Assembly (NCBI GenBank): GCA_003427395.1
Contig: BFEA01000701.1
Location: 302,284 to 326,249 of the forward strand
DNA length: 23,966 nucleotides
Origin: Chara braunii
Lineage: Eukaryota > Streptophyta > Charophyceae > Charales > Characeae
Reading direction: 5' to 3'
Numbering within the stretch: the first letter of the stretch is position 1; every line of letters starts with the position of its first letter. Under the pieces are notes generated by a model. That model was given only the letters and a program-made list of their open reading frames with translations. It searched no databases and was not told where the DNA came from. Shown piece after piece: positions 1 to 10,514 of this stretch. Position numbers and translations under genes: made by a program.

Positions 1-35
1 CTTTTGTTTGGACCTTTTTTTTTTTTTTTTTTTTT

Positions 36-475
36 GCATTGGGATAGGGAAACGAATCGGCGCCATGTGGCGTGTTGGGTGAATGAGTGAGATCGGAGGG
101 GAGAAGATCTCCCTCTTCTATCTCTCCCTCTCACTTTTTTTTTGACATTTTTTATTGGTTTTTGGCATTGCGATTGAGAATCGAAAAACGCCATGTGGCA
201 TGTTGGGTGAAAGTGTGAGATGGGAGGGGGAGGGAAATGGGAGATGGAGATCTCCCTTTTCTCTCTCTCCCACTCACTTTTTTTTCGACCTCTTGTTTTT
301 TGTGCATTGCGATAGGGAAACGAATCGGTGCCATGTGTTAGGAACTGAATCGGGAACGCCGTACCCCCTCGAGCCTGTCCACATATAGGGTCGGGAGAGT
401 ACGTCGTCTCGAAAACGCCCTATCCCCTCTTGGTTTTTATGCATTGCGATAGGGAAAGGAATCGGCACCCCCACT
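36..475. repeat. Degenerate tandem repeat, ~130-140 bp unit
   Basis: A unit beginning gcattgcgatagggaaacg starts at 36, 165, 304 and 441, giving spacings of 129, 139 and 137 bp. The first two units continue with a shared ccatgtggc-gtgttgggtga segment, a purine-rich block, an agatctccct stretch and a C/T-rich block ending in a T tract. The third and fourth units are cut short and run into the palindromic array that follows. A T tract at 15-35 lies before the first unit. I see no coding potential; open frames here are short and low complexity. Confidence 0.75.
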
Positions 476-479
476 CCCT

Positions 480-1490
480 CCCCTCTCTGAGAACCGGTGG
501 GGGTACGGCGTTTTCGAAACGACGTACCCCCTCGGCCCTGTATGTGGACAGGCTCGAGGGGGTACGTTGTTTCGAGAACTTTGTACCCCCTCCTGTAACC
601 AGACAGAGGAGGGAGCGGGGGTGCGGCATTCTCGAAACGCCGTACCCCCGCTCCTTTCACGCCCCGGTAAACGGGGGGGGGGAGGGGGAGAGGGGGGGGA
701 GATGGGGGGGGAACGGCGTTTTCGAAACGCCGTACCCCCTCGACCCTGTCCACGTACAGGGCTGAGGGGGTACGGTGTTTCGAAAACGCCGTACCCCCTC
801 CGGTTCTCGGGGAGGAGAGGGAGCGGGGGTACGGCGTTTAGAGAATGCCGTACCCACGCTCCTTTCGCCTCCCGATAACCGGTTGGGGTACGGCGTTTTC
901 GAAACGCCGTACCCCCTCGACCCTGTCCACATACAGGGCCGAGGGGGTACGGCGTTTCGCAAACGCCGTACCCCCTCCGGTTCTCGGAGAGGGGAGGGAG
1001 CGGGGGTACGGCGTTTAGAGAACGTCGTACCCCCGCTCCTTTCGCCTCCCGGCAATCGGAGGGGGTACGGCGTTTTCGAAACGCCGTACCCCCTCTACCC
1101 TGTATGTGGACAGGGTCGAGGGGTTACGACGTTTCGAAAACGCCGTACCCCTCCGGTTGCTGGGAGGCGAAAGGAGCGGGGGTACGGCATTCTCTAAGCA
1201 TCGTACCCCCGCTCCCTCCCCTCTCCGAGAACCGGAGGGGGTACAGCGTTTTTGAAACGCCGTACCCCTCGGCCCTGCCCAAGAACCGGAGGGGGTAGGG
1301 CGTTCCGAAAACGCCGCACCCCTCGGCCCTGCCCACCTACGGGGTACGACGTTTTCGAAACGCCGCACCCCTCGGCCATGTCCACCTACGGGGCCGGGGT
1401 ACGGCGTTTCGAGAACGCCGTGCCCCCGCTCCCTCCCCTCTCCGAGAACCGGAGGGGGACGGCGTTCTCGAAACGCCCCCCCCCAAACGG
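480..1490. repeat. GC-rich palindromic tandem array, 59 bp / 177 bp
   Basis: About 17 copies of a palindrome with arms ggggtacggcgttt and aaacgccgtacccc around a tcg centre recur roughly every 59 bp. The palindromes are joined by three linker types used in order: one holding a ccctgtcc...acagggc inverted repeat, one with ccggttctcgg...gagcg, and one that is roughly the reverse complement of the second. The motif ttttcgaaacgccgtacc starts at 719, 896, 1073 and (one change) 1249, so the higher-order period is 177, 177, 176 bp, which is three basic units. G runs at 671-710 interrupt one unit. Because 177 is a multiple of three and units lack stops, several reading frames stay open on both strands; I treat these as by-products. 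The array ends just before the long broken coding region at 1499. Confidence 0.9.
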
Positions 1491-1498
1491 CCCCGTCT

Positions 1499-2556
1499 GT
1501 GGAAGGCGTATGCCGAGCGACGCTCGAATGCGTCGGCGACTTACGTGAGGCGATAGTGAAAGGTTTGATATCTGAATGCGATCCATTCTTCTGTTTGGAA
1601 TGTGCCTACCATCAGGAGGAACATCTGTTGTCCCGGAAAAGAGAATCTATAACACCTGCACAATCTATAGAGATAGGGAGTGGGCCCTCGATTGGGTGGG
1701 GGGCTACACGAGGCGGGATGTGGGGCCGATGTGTTTCTGAAGAACGCCACGGGTGATGACTGGTTCTGTGTAGGAGGGATTATTAAATCCAAGGATGAGA
1801 GGATGGACGGGCATGGACGGAAGTTCAGGAGGTTCTTTCCCACAACGGTGTCCGACGAACAAGGAGTGGATCATGCGAAGGCCGATCATAAAGTCAGCCT
1901 TGATTACAATTTGTTCAAGGGGTTTGGCGCTAAGGCTATTACCATGAAAGCCTTCGATGTGTCCCCGAAAGAAGACAGGAACGTGTTGACGATGCTTGGC
2001 CCCGTGAAATTCCTCAGCAAAACGAACGGGTACAGGAGATCCGGAAACAGTCCCACGGTAGAGGTCGGGCATCGTATGTCCCCGACATTCGTGCCTTTTG
2101 ACACGCCGGACGAGGATCCCCCCGGTATAGCAAAGAGAGAGAAACAGCGAACGCCATATCGTTTTCCAACGCAGCAGACATCAGCGAACGGTAGCCGGCA
2201 CCTCAACAAACAGAGCCAGCCGTGTCATCCACCTGACGAAGTGGCCCGTAGTCCTCCTATAGGTTCGTCCCACCGGAAGGAGTGTGCTGGACCGTCTCAG
2301 TTGTCCAGTCGGCAACACGAAGGCACCCCTGTCNTCACATACAAAAGGAAGGTCGTGGCAACTCCTTCGTCTCCCACTCGCCAGAAGGACGATGGTGTTG
2401 CCTCCCTGAGGGCGACGCTACGGGAGATAAGCGTCGGATCGAACGAGGAAACGGAGGATGATCCTAGGATTTGTGTTGGTCGACATCCACAGGGTAATCA
2501 TGCCGTCGATGATGAGGAATGTGGGTTCGACGAGGACGAACTCGAAGAGGAGAAAT

Positions 2557-2616
<60 letters not shown>

Positions 2617-2621
2617 CGTGA
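1499..2621 (+). pseudogene. N-terminal part of the broken ORF
   Basis: Phase 2 is open from a GTG at 1499 and reads a Cys/His-containing stretch around CDPFFCLECAYHQEEH. Near 1645 the more protein-like reading moves to phase 1 (REWALDWVGGYTRRDVGP) and from about 1735 to phase 0 (LKNATGDDWFCVGGIIKSKD), so I suspect one or two small indels at 1640-1740. Phase 0 then stays open to 2621. The part up to about 2030 looks globular; 2060-2470 is rich in Pro, Ser, Thr and Arg and is probably disordered; 2500-2555 is acidic. An ambiguous base n is at 2334. No domain is recognised. Upstream of 1499 is the palindromic array, so the true start could lie elsewhere or be lost. Confidence 0.5.
2557..2613. 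repeat. (GC)n(GA)n microsatellite inside coding sequence
   Basis: Seven GC units (2557-2570) are followed by about 21 GA units (2571-2612). In the reading frame this encodes alternating Arg-Ala then Arg-Glu. The acidic linker before it is in phase 0, while the acidic linker after it (EESMHDCEGG, EEDDGGDGEND) is in phase 1, so a change in repeat length has probably shifted the frame of the surrounding gene. Confidence 0.9.
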
Positions 2622-3020
2622 GGAATCTATGCACGACTGCGAGGGTGGGGAGTCTCGACAGTACTATGAGGAGGACGACGGGGGCGATGGAGAAAACGAT
2701 GATGCCTATCCTGTCGTTGATGGGGGGATGGAAGGCAAGAAGGGTCGGCTGATGTGGAGGTCGATGAGGCAACAGGAGAGCGGTCGGAGGGCAGTGTGCA
2801 GAAAAGGAAGCGACAATCTTCAACAAGTCCAACGGCGGGGGCGGATAAGCACGTTGCGAAGAAACTCACTGTCGCTGCATCTCGACAGACACTCAGAGCT
2901 TCTCAAGAGGCGATCGCTGACAGCTTGAAGAAACGAAAAGGGTCGGCGTCAACCAGAACGACGAAAGCGAAGAAACGTTCACCGAAAAGAAAGCAGATGG
3001 TTGATGAGGGTGACTCTTGA

Positions 3021-4700
3021 GAGGATGCCGAAGGGGTTCTTCCAAGAGCTCTGTCGAAACAGACACAACCTTTCGCCAACACCCATGATGAAGCCATCGA
3101 CACAGCACGGTGCTTCTTCTTGGAGTTCGATGAAGATGGGTTTGCGAAGAAGAAACGGGAACACATTGAAGTGGATGTCACGAAAATCTTGCCAATTCCT
3201 GAAAGTGACATCCTCTTCAACCATAGAACATTGGAAAAGACGTTGGTGCAATCCATATATGATGCGATCCATAATGCGGCCAAGGAAACCAACGGGAAGT
3301 GGGATATCATGACTTTCATCCTGACTCTCATTGTGCCCAACGGGGACGGGTCTCAAGGCAGACGGATCACACCGAAGCAATTCGACGTCGAACTAGCTTA
3401 TACATACAACTGGTATGTTGTTGCTGGTCAGCACACGGCTGAGGCAATGAACAGATTCATTAAGGACAAGTCACCGGCCGAGAAAGTGTATGGCTTGAGG
3501 TCATACTCTCACGTACGAGTTGTCTACTTCGACGATGACACAAAGAGAGGATATCCGTACGTCTCGACGTTCGACAACACGAGGGAGGAGTGTTCCATCC
3601 CGAGATCGTTTTCGTCATTTGTGCGGTAAATTAGAACATTTTGGGATAAAAGGAATGACCAGATCCGTCCTCCAGGCACCGTGTCCCCGAATGACGTCGA
3701 GGGAATGAAACGGAAAAGGAAATGGGAAGCGTTCATGAACGCCGCCTGCAAAATGACACCTGATTTTGGTCTCATGAACTCGTCCCTGGAGAACGAGTAC
3801 TGCAAGGACTGGACGAACAAGATGCGCAGATACATGAATCTTTCGCAGTGCGGCGAGACGGTATGGCCACTAGTACAGAAATTATTTGACATGTATGAGA
3901 AAGGGCTATTGCCGAGAATCTACGGTGTGAGATACATCGACGTGCCGGGGAAAGTGGAAGGTAGGCTGCCTGGGCAATACTTCCTCAAGGACAACTCCGG
4001 CAAAGAAGTCTTGTTCCACTGTATCAAGCCCAGAAAGGGGTCACCAGGCGCAACGGTGTCTATACCTGACTTGACGCCCACAATCTTTAAGCAATTTGGC
4101 GATATGACAGCTAGAGAGAAGCAAGTGGCGCTTCACCACATGATGCGTGGTGATGTCATCGTGTCATCACGTACGGTAGTTCATGGTAGATGGAATATGG
4201 CGGACCTGGTGAAATATACTCGTTGTGAAAGGTATATGGTCCATATGTTCAACTACATATTGTTCAAGGCCGAGGGAAGGTCAAAAGAAGAGTGGAACGC
4301 TGACCTCTTCATCGGTTATACGACCATCTGGGAGAGGTACAGCAAAAACGGCCTGACTGACGAGAAATGGACCGAGGAACGCGACCGCATCCCTGACGAC
4401 AAGACGAGGAAGGTGCCGAGGCGTTTGGGTGGTCCTGATGAGGAAAATTGTGAGAACGGTGCGGGACTGAAGGCAACCCAAGGCATGTACAAGGAAGTCT
4501 CGTTCCACCTCAAGTGTTTCATTTACGAGGCGATCGACTGCTTGGACGACCTGAGAGCGGAGGTTAATCGAATATCCTCCAGTGCTTGTCACATCTTTTG
4601 GGAAGTGGGGAAGAGGATTACCACGATCTTGCCATTTGAAATCGAACCGAAGGGAGTGCTCACCGACAACGAGGAGGTTATTGGTACGGCGGGGGGATGA
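3021..4700 (+). pseudogene. Core of the broken ORF, ParB/DGQHR-like segment
   Basis: Phase 0 runs through this segment with a single stop (TAA 3627-3629); the preceding stop is TGA 3018-3020. Just upstream, 2750-3017 encodes a Lys/Arg-rich linker (KKRKG, KAKKRSPKRKQ) that would suit a nuclear localisation signal. At 3160-3480 the protein has an ILPIPESDILFNHRTLEKTL stretch, a hydrophobic segment, then WYVVAGQHTAEAM. A conserved-looking GQH followed by a small residue and EA is reminiscent of the GQHR or DGQHR and ParB/sulfiredoxin-type motif, but the Arg is replaced by Thr. After the TAA, 3630-4690 continues with Trp-rich and charged sequence (RKRKWEAFMNAACKM; WNADLFIGYTTIWERYSKNG) with no domain I recognise. 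The ParB-like reading is a weak motif resemblance only; the coding nature is much surer than the function. Confidence 0.55.
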
Positions 4701-5452
4701 AGATACGGGCAACCATTCTTAATATGTCAACATCACCAAAATGTGTTTCGTGGGATGATGACGCATTTTCTGAACTGTACGCTTTCCTCATGACATGTTG
4801 TGGTGAAAATTGGACCTTCGTCATTTTCGCGCCGATGAAGCACTAGAAACAGGTGCCAGGAGTCGATAGATTCGCTCCGAGCAGCGAACGCTCATGTCGA
4901 TGGAAACAGATGAAGACGAAGACTTGGATATCACAACACTCACGCCGAAACTCGTGCCAGGAAAACCGTTACCTTAAGGCTTTGCTCAAGACCCTTCAGT
5001 GTCATCCTTGCTACAAGACAAGTACAAGGAGTCATCGAAGGAGGATTGGGGTCATCATATTCTCTTGCATGAGGGCGTGTTCGAACCGTGCGTGTTTGCA
5101 GGCAAGTGACACATGGCTGTGAAGACAAGAGACCGCGGGTGAGTCGCGAAGGAAAGAAAGGACACTGCAATATGGCACAGCATGACGGAAACGCAACTTT
5201 TTCGGCGAGTGGAAAAAGAAAATGCCGGTGCAGGCGAGGTGGCTATAGCGGCAAAGGCGAAAACATTGTTTGAGCATCTGCGTGCGAACAAATAACTGGA
5301 ATTCAGCACAAAGTTCCACGACCTTGCATCAAGTGTCTCGTACGGCTCCATCGATTGGAAAGTCGAACAGGCGCCATCAGTACAAGGAATCGAAAGCATC
5401 AACTCTCTGAAGACTCAAGACGTCATCGCGTCTAGTACCATCGTCGCGATTT
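4697..5452 (+). pseudogene. C-terminal part of the broken ORF
   Basis: After a frameshift near 4690 the protein continues in phase 2 (SPKCVSWDDDAFSELYAF, then a Cys-Cys-Gly-Glu and Trp-Thr-Phe-Val-Ile-Phe-Ala-Pro run) up to TAG 4844-4846. From about 4888 phase 1 carries it on: DEDEDLDITTLTPKLVPGK, TAA, DKYKESSKEDWGHHILLHEG, TGA 5107, TGA 5140, IWHSMTETQLFRRVEKENAG, TAA 5293, then KFHDLASSVSYGSIDWKVEQ. The phase stays open to about 5452, where sequence on the other strand becomes recognisable LINE endonuclease, so I place the end there. No catalytic motif is recognised. Each stop is a single codon inside otherwise sensible protein, which fits gradual decay rather than chance open frames. Confidence 0.5.
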
Positions 5453-5760
5453 CTAGAGGGGATGCAGCCTGCCAAACGGACACACCCATCTACCCCATAG
5501 ATCGGCGTAGTAGTCAATAATCTCAGGCGTTAAAGCACAATGAATTAGAATTGCGACACCTCCTCTAGAACCTTGTGCAGGGGACCATATTTGTGGACCA
5601 TCCCACCAAGTACCAAGCTGTTTGATTTTATCTTCATTCAGTTTTGTTTCCTGTAGGCAAGCAACATGGATGTTTTTGTCATGAATCCAGGTTTTTAACC
5701 GGTCTTTCTTGTGTTTGCCTGGCCCTACAGCCAGTCACATTGAAACTTTTCTCCCCGTCG
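5453..5760 (-). pseudogene. L1-type LINE ORF2 endonuclease fragment
   Basis: Read on the minus strand, 5719 down to 5456 is open for 88 codons and ends at a TAG (5455-5453). It contains KTWIHDKNIHVACLQETKL, then WSPAQGSRGGVAILI, and WGRWVC. The order CLQETKL ... S-x-GGVAILI is typical of the amino half of the apurinic-endonuclease-like (APE/EEP) domain of L1-type LINE ORF2, where the Glu of QETK is a catalytic metal ligand. The usual N-terminal W/L-N-x-RGL segment is present only in damaged form near 5720-5760 with a stop or shift. The rest of the endonuclease, the reverse transcriptase and the tail are absent, so this is a short remnant broken at its downstream end near 5455. It has no start codon and is not expected to be expressed. 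Confidence 0.8.
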
Positions 5761-5930
5761 GCCTTCAAAGCTCTCGTTTAAATAATTGTTACAACCGTCA
5801 AAGGTCGCGCCTAGACCCGGATGGTTTAACTTTTAGTACCCCTGGGCCGTGGTCCGATGTTGGTCCTTCGGGACATCTGTTGCAAGATGAGGCATTACAG
5901 GGAGGATCAGTGTGTGCCGCCTGAGTAAAG
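5761..5930. other. Unassigned stretch upstream of the LINE fragment
   Basis: On the minus strand this would be the region just 5' of the LINE endonuclease, such as an ORF1 end or inter-ORF spacer. A short Cys-containing open frame ends at a TGA near 5807 on that strand. I cannot identify it. The large repeat E1 begins around 5930, and the exact border is not visible. Confidence 0.3.
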
Positions 5931-6981
5931 TAAGCAGGCGTGGACTATGGCACGGTCGATAGCAATGCCGAAGAGCAGAATGTCGGGCGGACTCGGGCAT
6001 AGGGGCGAAGGACTAATCGAACTGTAAGGTAGCCGATTTCCTCGGCAGTCTCCCTCAGAATCGGAAACCATCAGGCAAACCGCTGCGTTATCGGGCACTG
6101 GCACTAGGGAAGCCGCTAAGAGAAGGAGAAGACCCGATCGGACCTGGCACGGTTTCGCGAACAAATACAATCGGAGTAGGAGAGGGTGGAAGGCAATACC
6201 TGGAGCAGCGGGCCGGAGGAGGAGCTAAGAAGGAGACGGGCGCTGGGACAGACGAAGGGAGGCAGTGGGCGACAAGCGCTGGGACCGTGAGGCCAGGCAG
6301 CGGGCGAGGCGCAGCAGAGGAGCGACGAAGGAAAGGTAAAGGATAGAGCGGTGAATGAACCTGGACGTGAAATGGTGTCGGGTGCGTGCAGAACTAAGGA
6401 TGGGCTGGCAAAGGAGTGCCCAACTGTAGTAAAAGTTGCGAAAGGACGGGGCGGACCTGGCCATCGAACTACGCTGGGTGTCGTGGGAACGCTGCGGTCG
6501 GCAGCTGCGCTAACAGCTTGTAGAAACGACGAGTCTGGTTGGAGAGGGGGAATCCGGGCGCAATTTCGCGTCGGGTGCATCCGGGGGATGGAGTGATGGA
6601 TATGGCAGTACAGAGAGGGAGGTTTCTCCGCCGATACTAAGTGGAAACGGGTGAGGAAGGGGGCTACACCGAGGTTTTTGCCTAGGGCGAATTTATTTAG
6701 TGCAATCGGATTAGGAGGAAAATTAGTAGGATATGAGGTAGGGAGGAAAAGTGTTGCGCAGAGCTGTGGCGGAAGGAGGAAGATGATGGACCGTGCATAT
6801 CTCTTCCGATTCTCAACGGAATCAGGCAGGGGAAAGTGCTTAACCGGGATTTTTTGACAGGGCGAACTCGATTGTGAGGTTAGTTTTAGGAGAGAGTCAA
6901 TAAAATAGGAGATAGTTGAGGAAACGGTGCGGAGAGATGCTGAAAAAGGGATATGGTGAAAGCGGAGAAAACGGCTTCCTC

Positions 6982-7005
6982 GCTCGATCCTTGATGGAAT
7001 CGAGC
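6982..7005. other. Hairpin module in E1
   Basis: The sequence gctcgatccttgatggaatcgagc shortened to its arms is gctcgat-cc and gg-aatcgagc around a ttgat loop. It corresponds to the hairpin at 15520-15549 in the inverted copy. A related, weaker hairpin (ccgattc tcaac ggaatc) lies near 6807-6828. Downstream of each lies a similar tgacagggcgaactcgat or gtcgtgaactcgatgg segment, so the hairpin is part of a repeated module. Confidence 0.6.
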
Positions 7006-9146
7006 AAGGAAAGAGGATGAGTCGAGGGTTTTGGTCGTCGTGAACTCGATGGCACCGGTAGATTTAGTATTGAAAGTATGAATTTAGCGGCGTAGTAGTT
7101 TGGGGTTGCGCCTGGTATGTTGGCTTACATTTGAACCTGACCGTGATGCTGGCCAGATACTTTCACCACTGAGGACGAGCGTGGCTGCGGGAAGGAGGAA
7201 CGATGCGAGAGTGCAGGGTATAATTCCGCTTTCTAACGAAAGATTATTTCGATTTTGCCCATACTTTCGATGGGAGTAGCAAAGGAAGTGAGCAGTAAGG
7301 TTGGCGACTTAACTGTTGGTGGGAGTGCGGCTTGTTCCGCTACACTGATAGTAAGAAAACGAAGAACGACGTTGAAGGCCTACTTGTTGGCTGCCATGCA
7401 ACTCCTCCCGTCGATCGAGAAAGCAGGGAGAAGAGTCGCGAAGCTGCATACGTACATGCGAGTCGTGCGCTGCTATCCATTGGAGCAGTGGGGCGTGTGG
7501 GTGAACTACAAGAGTGGAAGTCCACCTGCTAGTCGTACGTTGCATATCCAATCTGTGGCGGTGGAATGAGGTCAGTTGCGAGCTTGAAAGTTATGTGATG
7601 CCCGGTGAGCTGCCCACCGGTTAATCGAAGGGGTGAGGAGCGAGCTGCAGAGCTGAAGGCTCGTTTGTTGACCGGCAACGCCGTCCGCTGCCTACTCTGT
7701 TATGAATGAAGGAGTGAGGAGGCAGCCACAGGCCTGGAGACTTACTTGTTGGCCGATGCATTGCCTAGCCTAACGAGGGAAGTAGCATCTCTCGATCTCA
7801 CTGCGTGCATGGTTGTTGTTAGTTGGTAGAGTGATTTGCGTGGTTAACTCCGTTAACGAGCAAAGACTCAACCTGATGAATAGCTACGCAGGGATCTCTC
7901 CTCGTGGCTTGTTCCGTAAGAGGACTGTTGGACGACTAGCCAACGGACAAGCAGAGGTTGACAGATTGAGAGTTCTTTCTTGATTCTACGGGAGGTGGTG
8001 CATGATAGTTCTTAGTTGATAGGATACTTCATCTGAGTAATCCGTAACTTTGTCTGGATCCTAAGGGTGAAGACAATGACTATGCCCTGCCGGTCTTCTC
8101 GATTTAAGAAAGTGGCCGCCTTCGTACACTATTATGTTGGTGACTGTTGTGTTTTCAACAGCTGCTACGAATGTGTTCTTTGGGGGCCATTGCAGACGGT
8201 TATCACTATGCGTAGCCACTGAGTACACAGCGCCTTGTTGTTCTCTAACTGCACACACGCGAAGTAGCTGTTGAGCATGTGTCGAGTATCTTGTTGTGCC
8301 CTCGCTGTGTGACACTGCTATTTCTGCAGTTAAGCATTACACACTGTTGCAGTAGCTTGCAACTGCTATGCACTCAACGTTTGGCCTATTTTTCGAATAG
8401 AACACGGACAGAGTCTACACTGTGCGTTATTCAAAAGCAGCCTTCTAACGGTGTGACAACAATTTGGCCAAGGGGAGGTACAGTGACTCTGAATAGGTGA
8501 TCAAATTTTGTGAGGGGGGTCTTTGCTGCGAGTGGGAGAATCATCAGGGAGTCAACTGCAGATGATTTTTGACTTTGTTTGACCAAGCCGCTGCACGTTT
8601 TGGCTACCAGTGTGGGGCCCTAAGGCCCATCGAGATTTCAAGGCCCTCTCCTGAGAGTTGAGTCTGTCCCCCTCTTGTATCTCGAGAGTCTCAAACCCCT
8701 CATTTTGTCCTTCTTACTCTCAAGTCTGATCCTGGTTAGGAGAGGAAGGCGGCAGGCGGGATTGCAACCCGTAGGACCGCAGCAAGACTTTGTGAGGAGT
8801 AAGTCCACCGATTGCGGGAGCTCTGCCGGAACTCAGGAGGATTTCTTAAGGCAGGGAATTAAAAGGTAATCATTGCTTCCACTCTATAAACCTAGTTATA
8901 ACCCTTATCTGTATTCCTTGCTATGTTTTGGATGAGTATACTATGTGCACCCCTACTTTGACTTTTCGGTTTGACTTTCAGGACACAAACCAGATTAAAT
9001 AAAGGAATGTATGACCAATATCAGTTTCAATTTTATTGTTTGACTTAAAGAAGATTGTGGGATTGCATCTGGGAGAAGGATGGGAGGAACGTTGTATTGA
9101 TTGAGAACTGTGTTTACTTCTCAAGATTTATACAAAGCCAAGTTCA

Positions 9147-9475
9147 TAAATCTTGGAATAGCGCTTTCTCTACGGGAAGCGCTGCCGAAATTTCTACAAA
9201 TCTATGGAGCTAGTTAAATTTTGTCTTAGTTGAACTCAGGTTTGCTCTTGGTTCATATCTAACTTAGTAAAAATCTGGAAAGACTTGTTTTCTAAAAGGA
9301 GTGCTGCCCAATTTTTTACTAATTCAGGGAGATAGACAGAATTTGACTTTCCAGAGTTAGAGTTTGGATTTTGGTTTCATATATGAGTTATTATAAATTC
9401 TGGAAAGACATTTTTCCTACGGAAAGTGCTGCCGAAATTTTCTTAGTTTAGAGGATTTATATTATATTTTGACAG
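9147..9475. repeat. Tandem triplet of ~122 bp in E1
   Basis: Three units share a block reading aaatctggaaagac, a ttttctacgg stretch, then gctgccgaaatttt. The gctgcc anchor starts at 9181, 9303 and 9428, giving spacings of 122 and 125 bp. The inverted copy E2 retains a single unit at 12222-12262, so unit number changed after the two copies separated. Confidence 0.7.
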
Positions 9476-10514
9476 GTGGCAATTCTGACAATCCACTCTA
9501 TATAGAGGAGATTTTGTCAAAGGTTTACCTTTTCGTTAGGCACTTACTTAGGGGTAGACTCAGGATTAGTTAAGTAGAATGATTCTTGGTGAAATCGTGA
9601 TATGCAGATTACTCTCGATTTGGACTTATAGATTTAGCTTGGGGATTGGTCTGTCTTGTGTTACAGGTCCTCTTGAACGTTTGATTCGAAATCAGGACTA
9701 GATTCAGCTTGATCCTACAAGGATCACCTTCTGTTATTACTAATAACAGGTCGGTTGCCGATTCGTCGGTCTACGACTCAACTTCAATTCATCCTCAATA
9801 CTCAACCTAAAAGGCTTTAGCCCTGGTGATTTTTGTTGTTTTATTAAGGTTTTCACCTGCACTTTTATTGAACGGTCATTTAACAAAGGTACTGAGTATT
9901 TAATTATGGTTGGTTGGATAAAGGATGGGGCTTGCATGGCTAAAGCGAGGGGTACGAATATAGAGATTGATTGAAGTTGACTCCGTGTAGTGCGTGGACT
10001 TTTGGTTGACTTTTTGATGTGATTGCAGGTATGCTCTGTGGTTCGGATTTTAGATTTGACTGCCTGCGATTACACATATATAATAGTCGTAAGGAGTCTC
10101 ACTGTGATTGTTAGAAGTGATCGACGCATACTTTTACCTCCTATATATATATATATATGCATGTACCTATATTTGGTGTTTGCGTGGCCTGAGGAGCCTA
10201 CGCTTCAGGGTTTAATTGGGGTTGAGATTGAGAAAGGAAAGAAAACCCCTCTATTTGTTGTATGTTTTTTAAGGATTTCTTAGTTGGACGTTGGTCCTGG
10301 GCCTGGATTCAAGGTCCTTGTCCAGGACATCCCAGGTATTGGACTCTACATGAAAGGGATTACCCCCCGCGCAGAGCCAATGTGCCCTGCCTACCGAGAC
10401 ACTCAGTCTAATGGCCGGAAGCGCCGCAGAGGCCGCATGGCTATTCCTTCAGCCGTGTAATATCGTGAAGGGGTAGGCCTTCACGACACTTCGAGTCTGA
10501 CACTTGAGTGTCAT

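Larger units (their letters stand above)
1499..5452 (+). pseudogene. Broken long ORF of an unrecognised element, ParB/DGQHR-like core
   Basis: One coding sequence of about 1,300 codons can be followed on the plus strand although it is no longer open. Codon phase 0 carries it from 1680 to about 2570, then phase 1 after the (GA)n tract, phase 0 again from about 2750 to 4690, phase 2 from 4697 to 4846 and phase 1 from 4888 to 5452. Interruptions seen are TGA 3018-3020, TAA 3627-3629, a shift near 4690, TAG 4844-4846, TAA 4975-4977, TGA 5107-5109, TGA 5140-5142 and TAA 5293-5295. Sequence on both sides of each break reads as sensible, charged, non-repetitive protein, which is why I join them. I do not recognise the family. 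It is probably a transposon-type gene, because it sits among repeats and is decayed. The 5' end lies against the palindromic array and the 3' end against a LINE fragment. No ATG start is secure. Confidence 0.65.

Noticed and set aside
274-1586. Many overlapping open frames of 60-160 codons on both strands
   Set aside because: They follow the palindromic array, occur in several phases at once and share repeating motifs set by the DNA period. No independent sign of coding.
5032-5402. Minus-strand frames of 76-115 codons
   Set aside because: They lie opposite the C-terminal part of the plus-strand element, which reads as better protein; treated as shadows.
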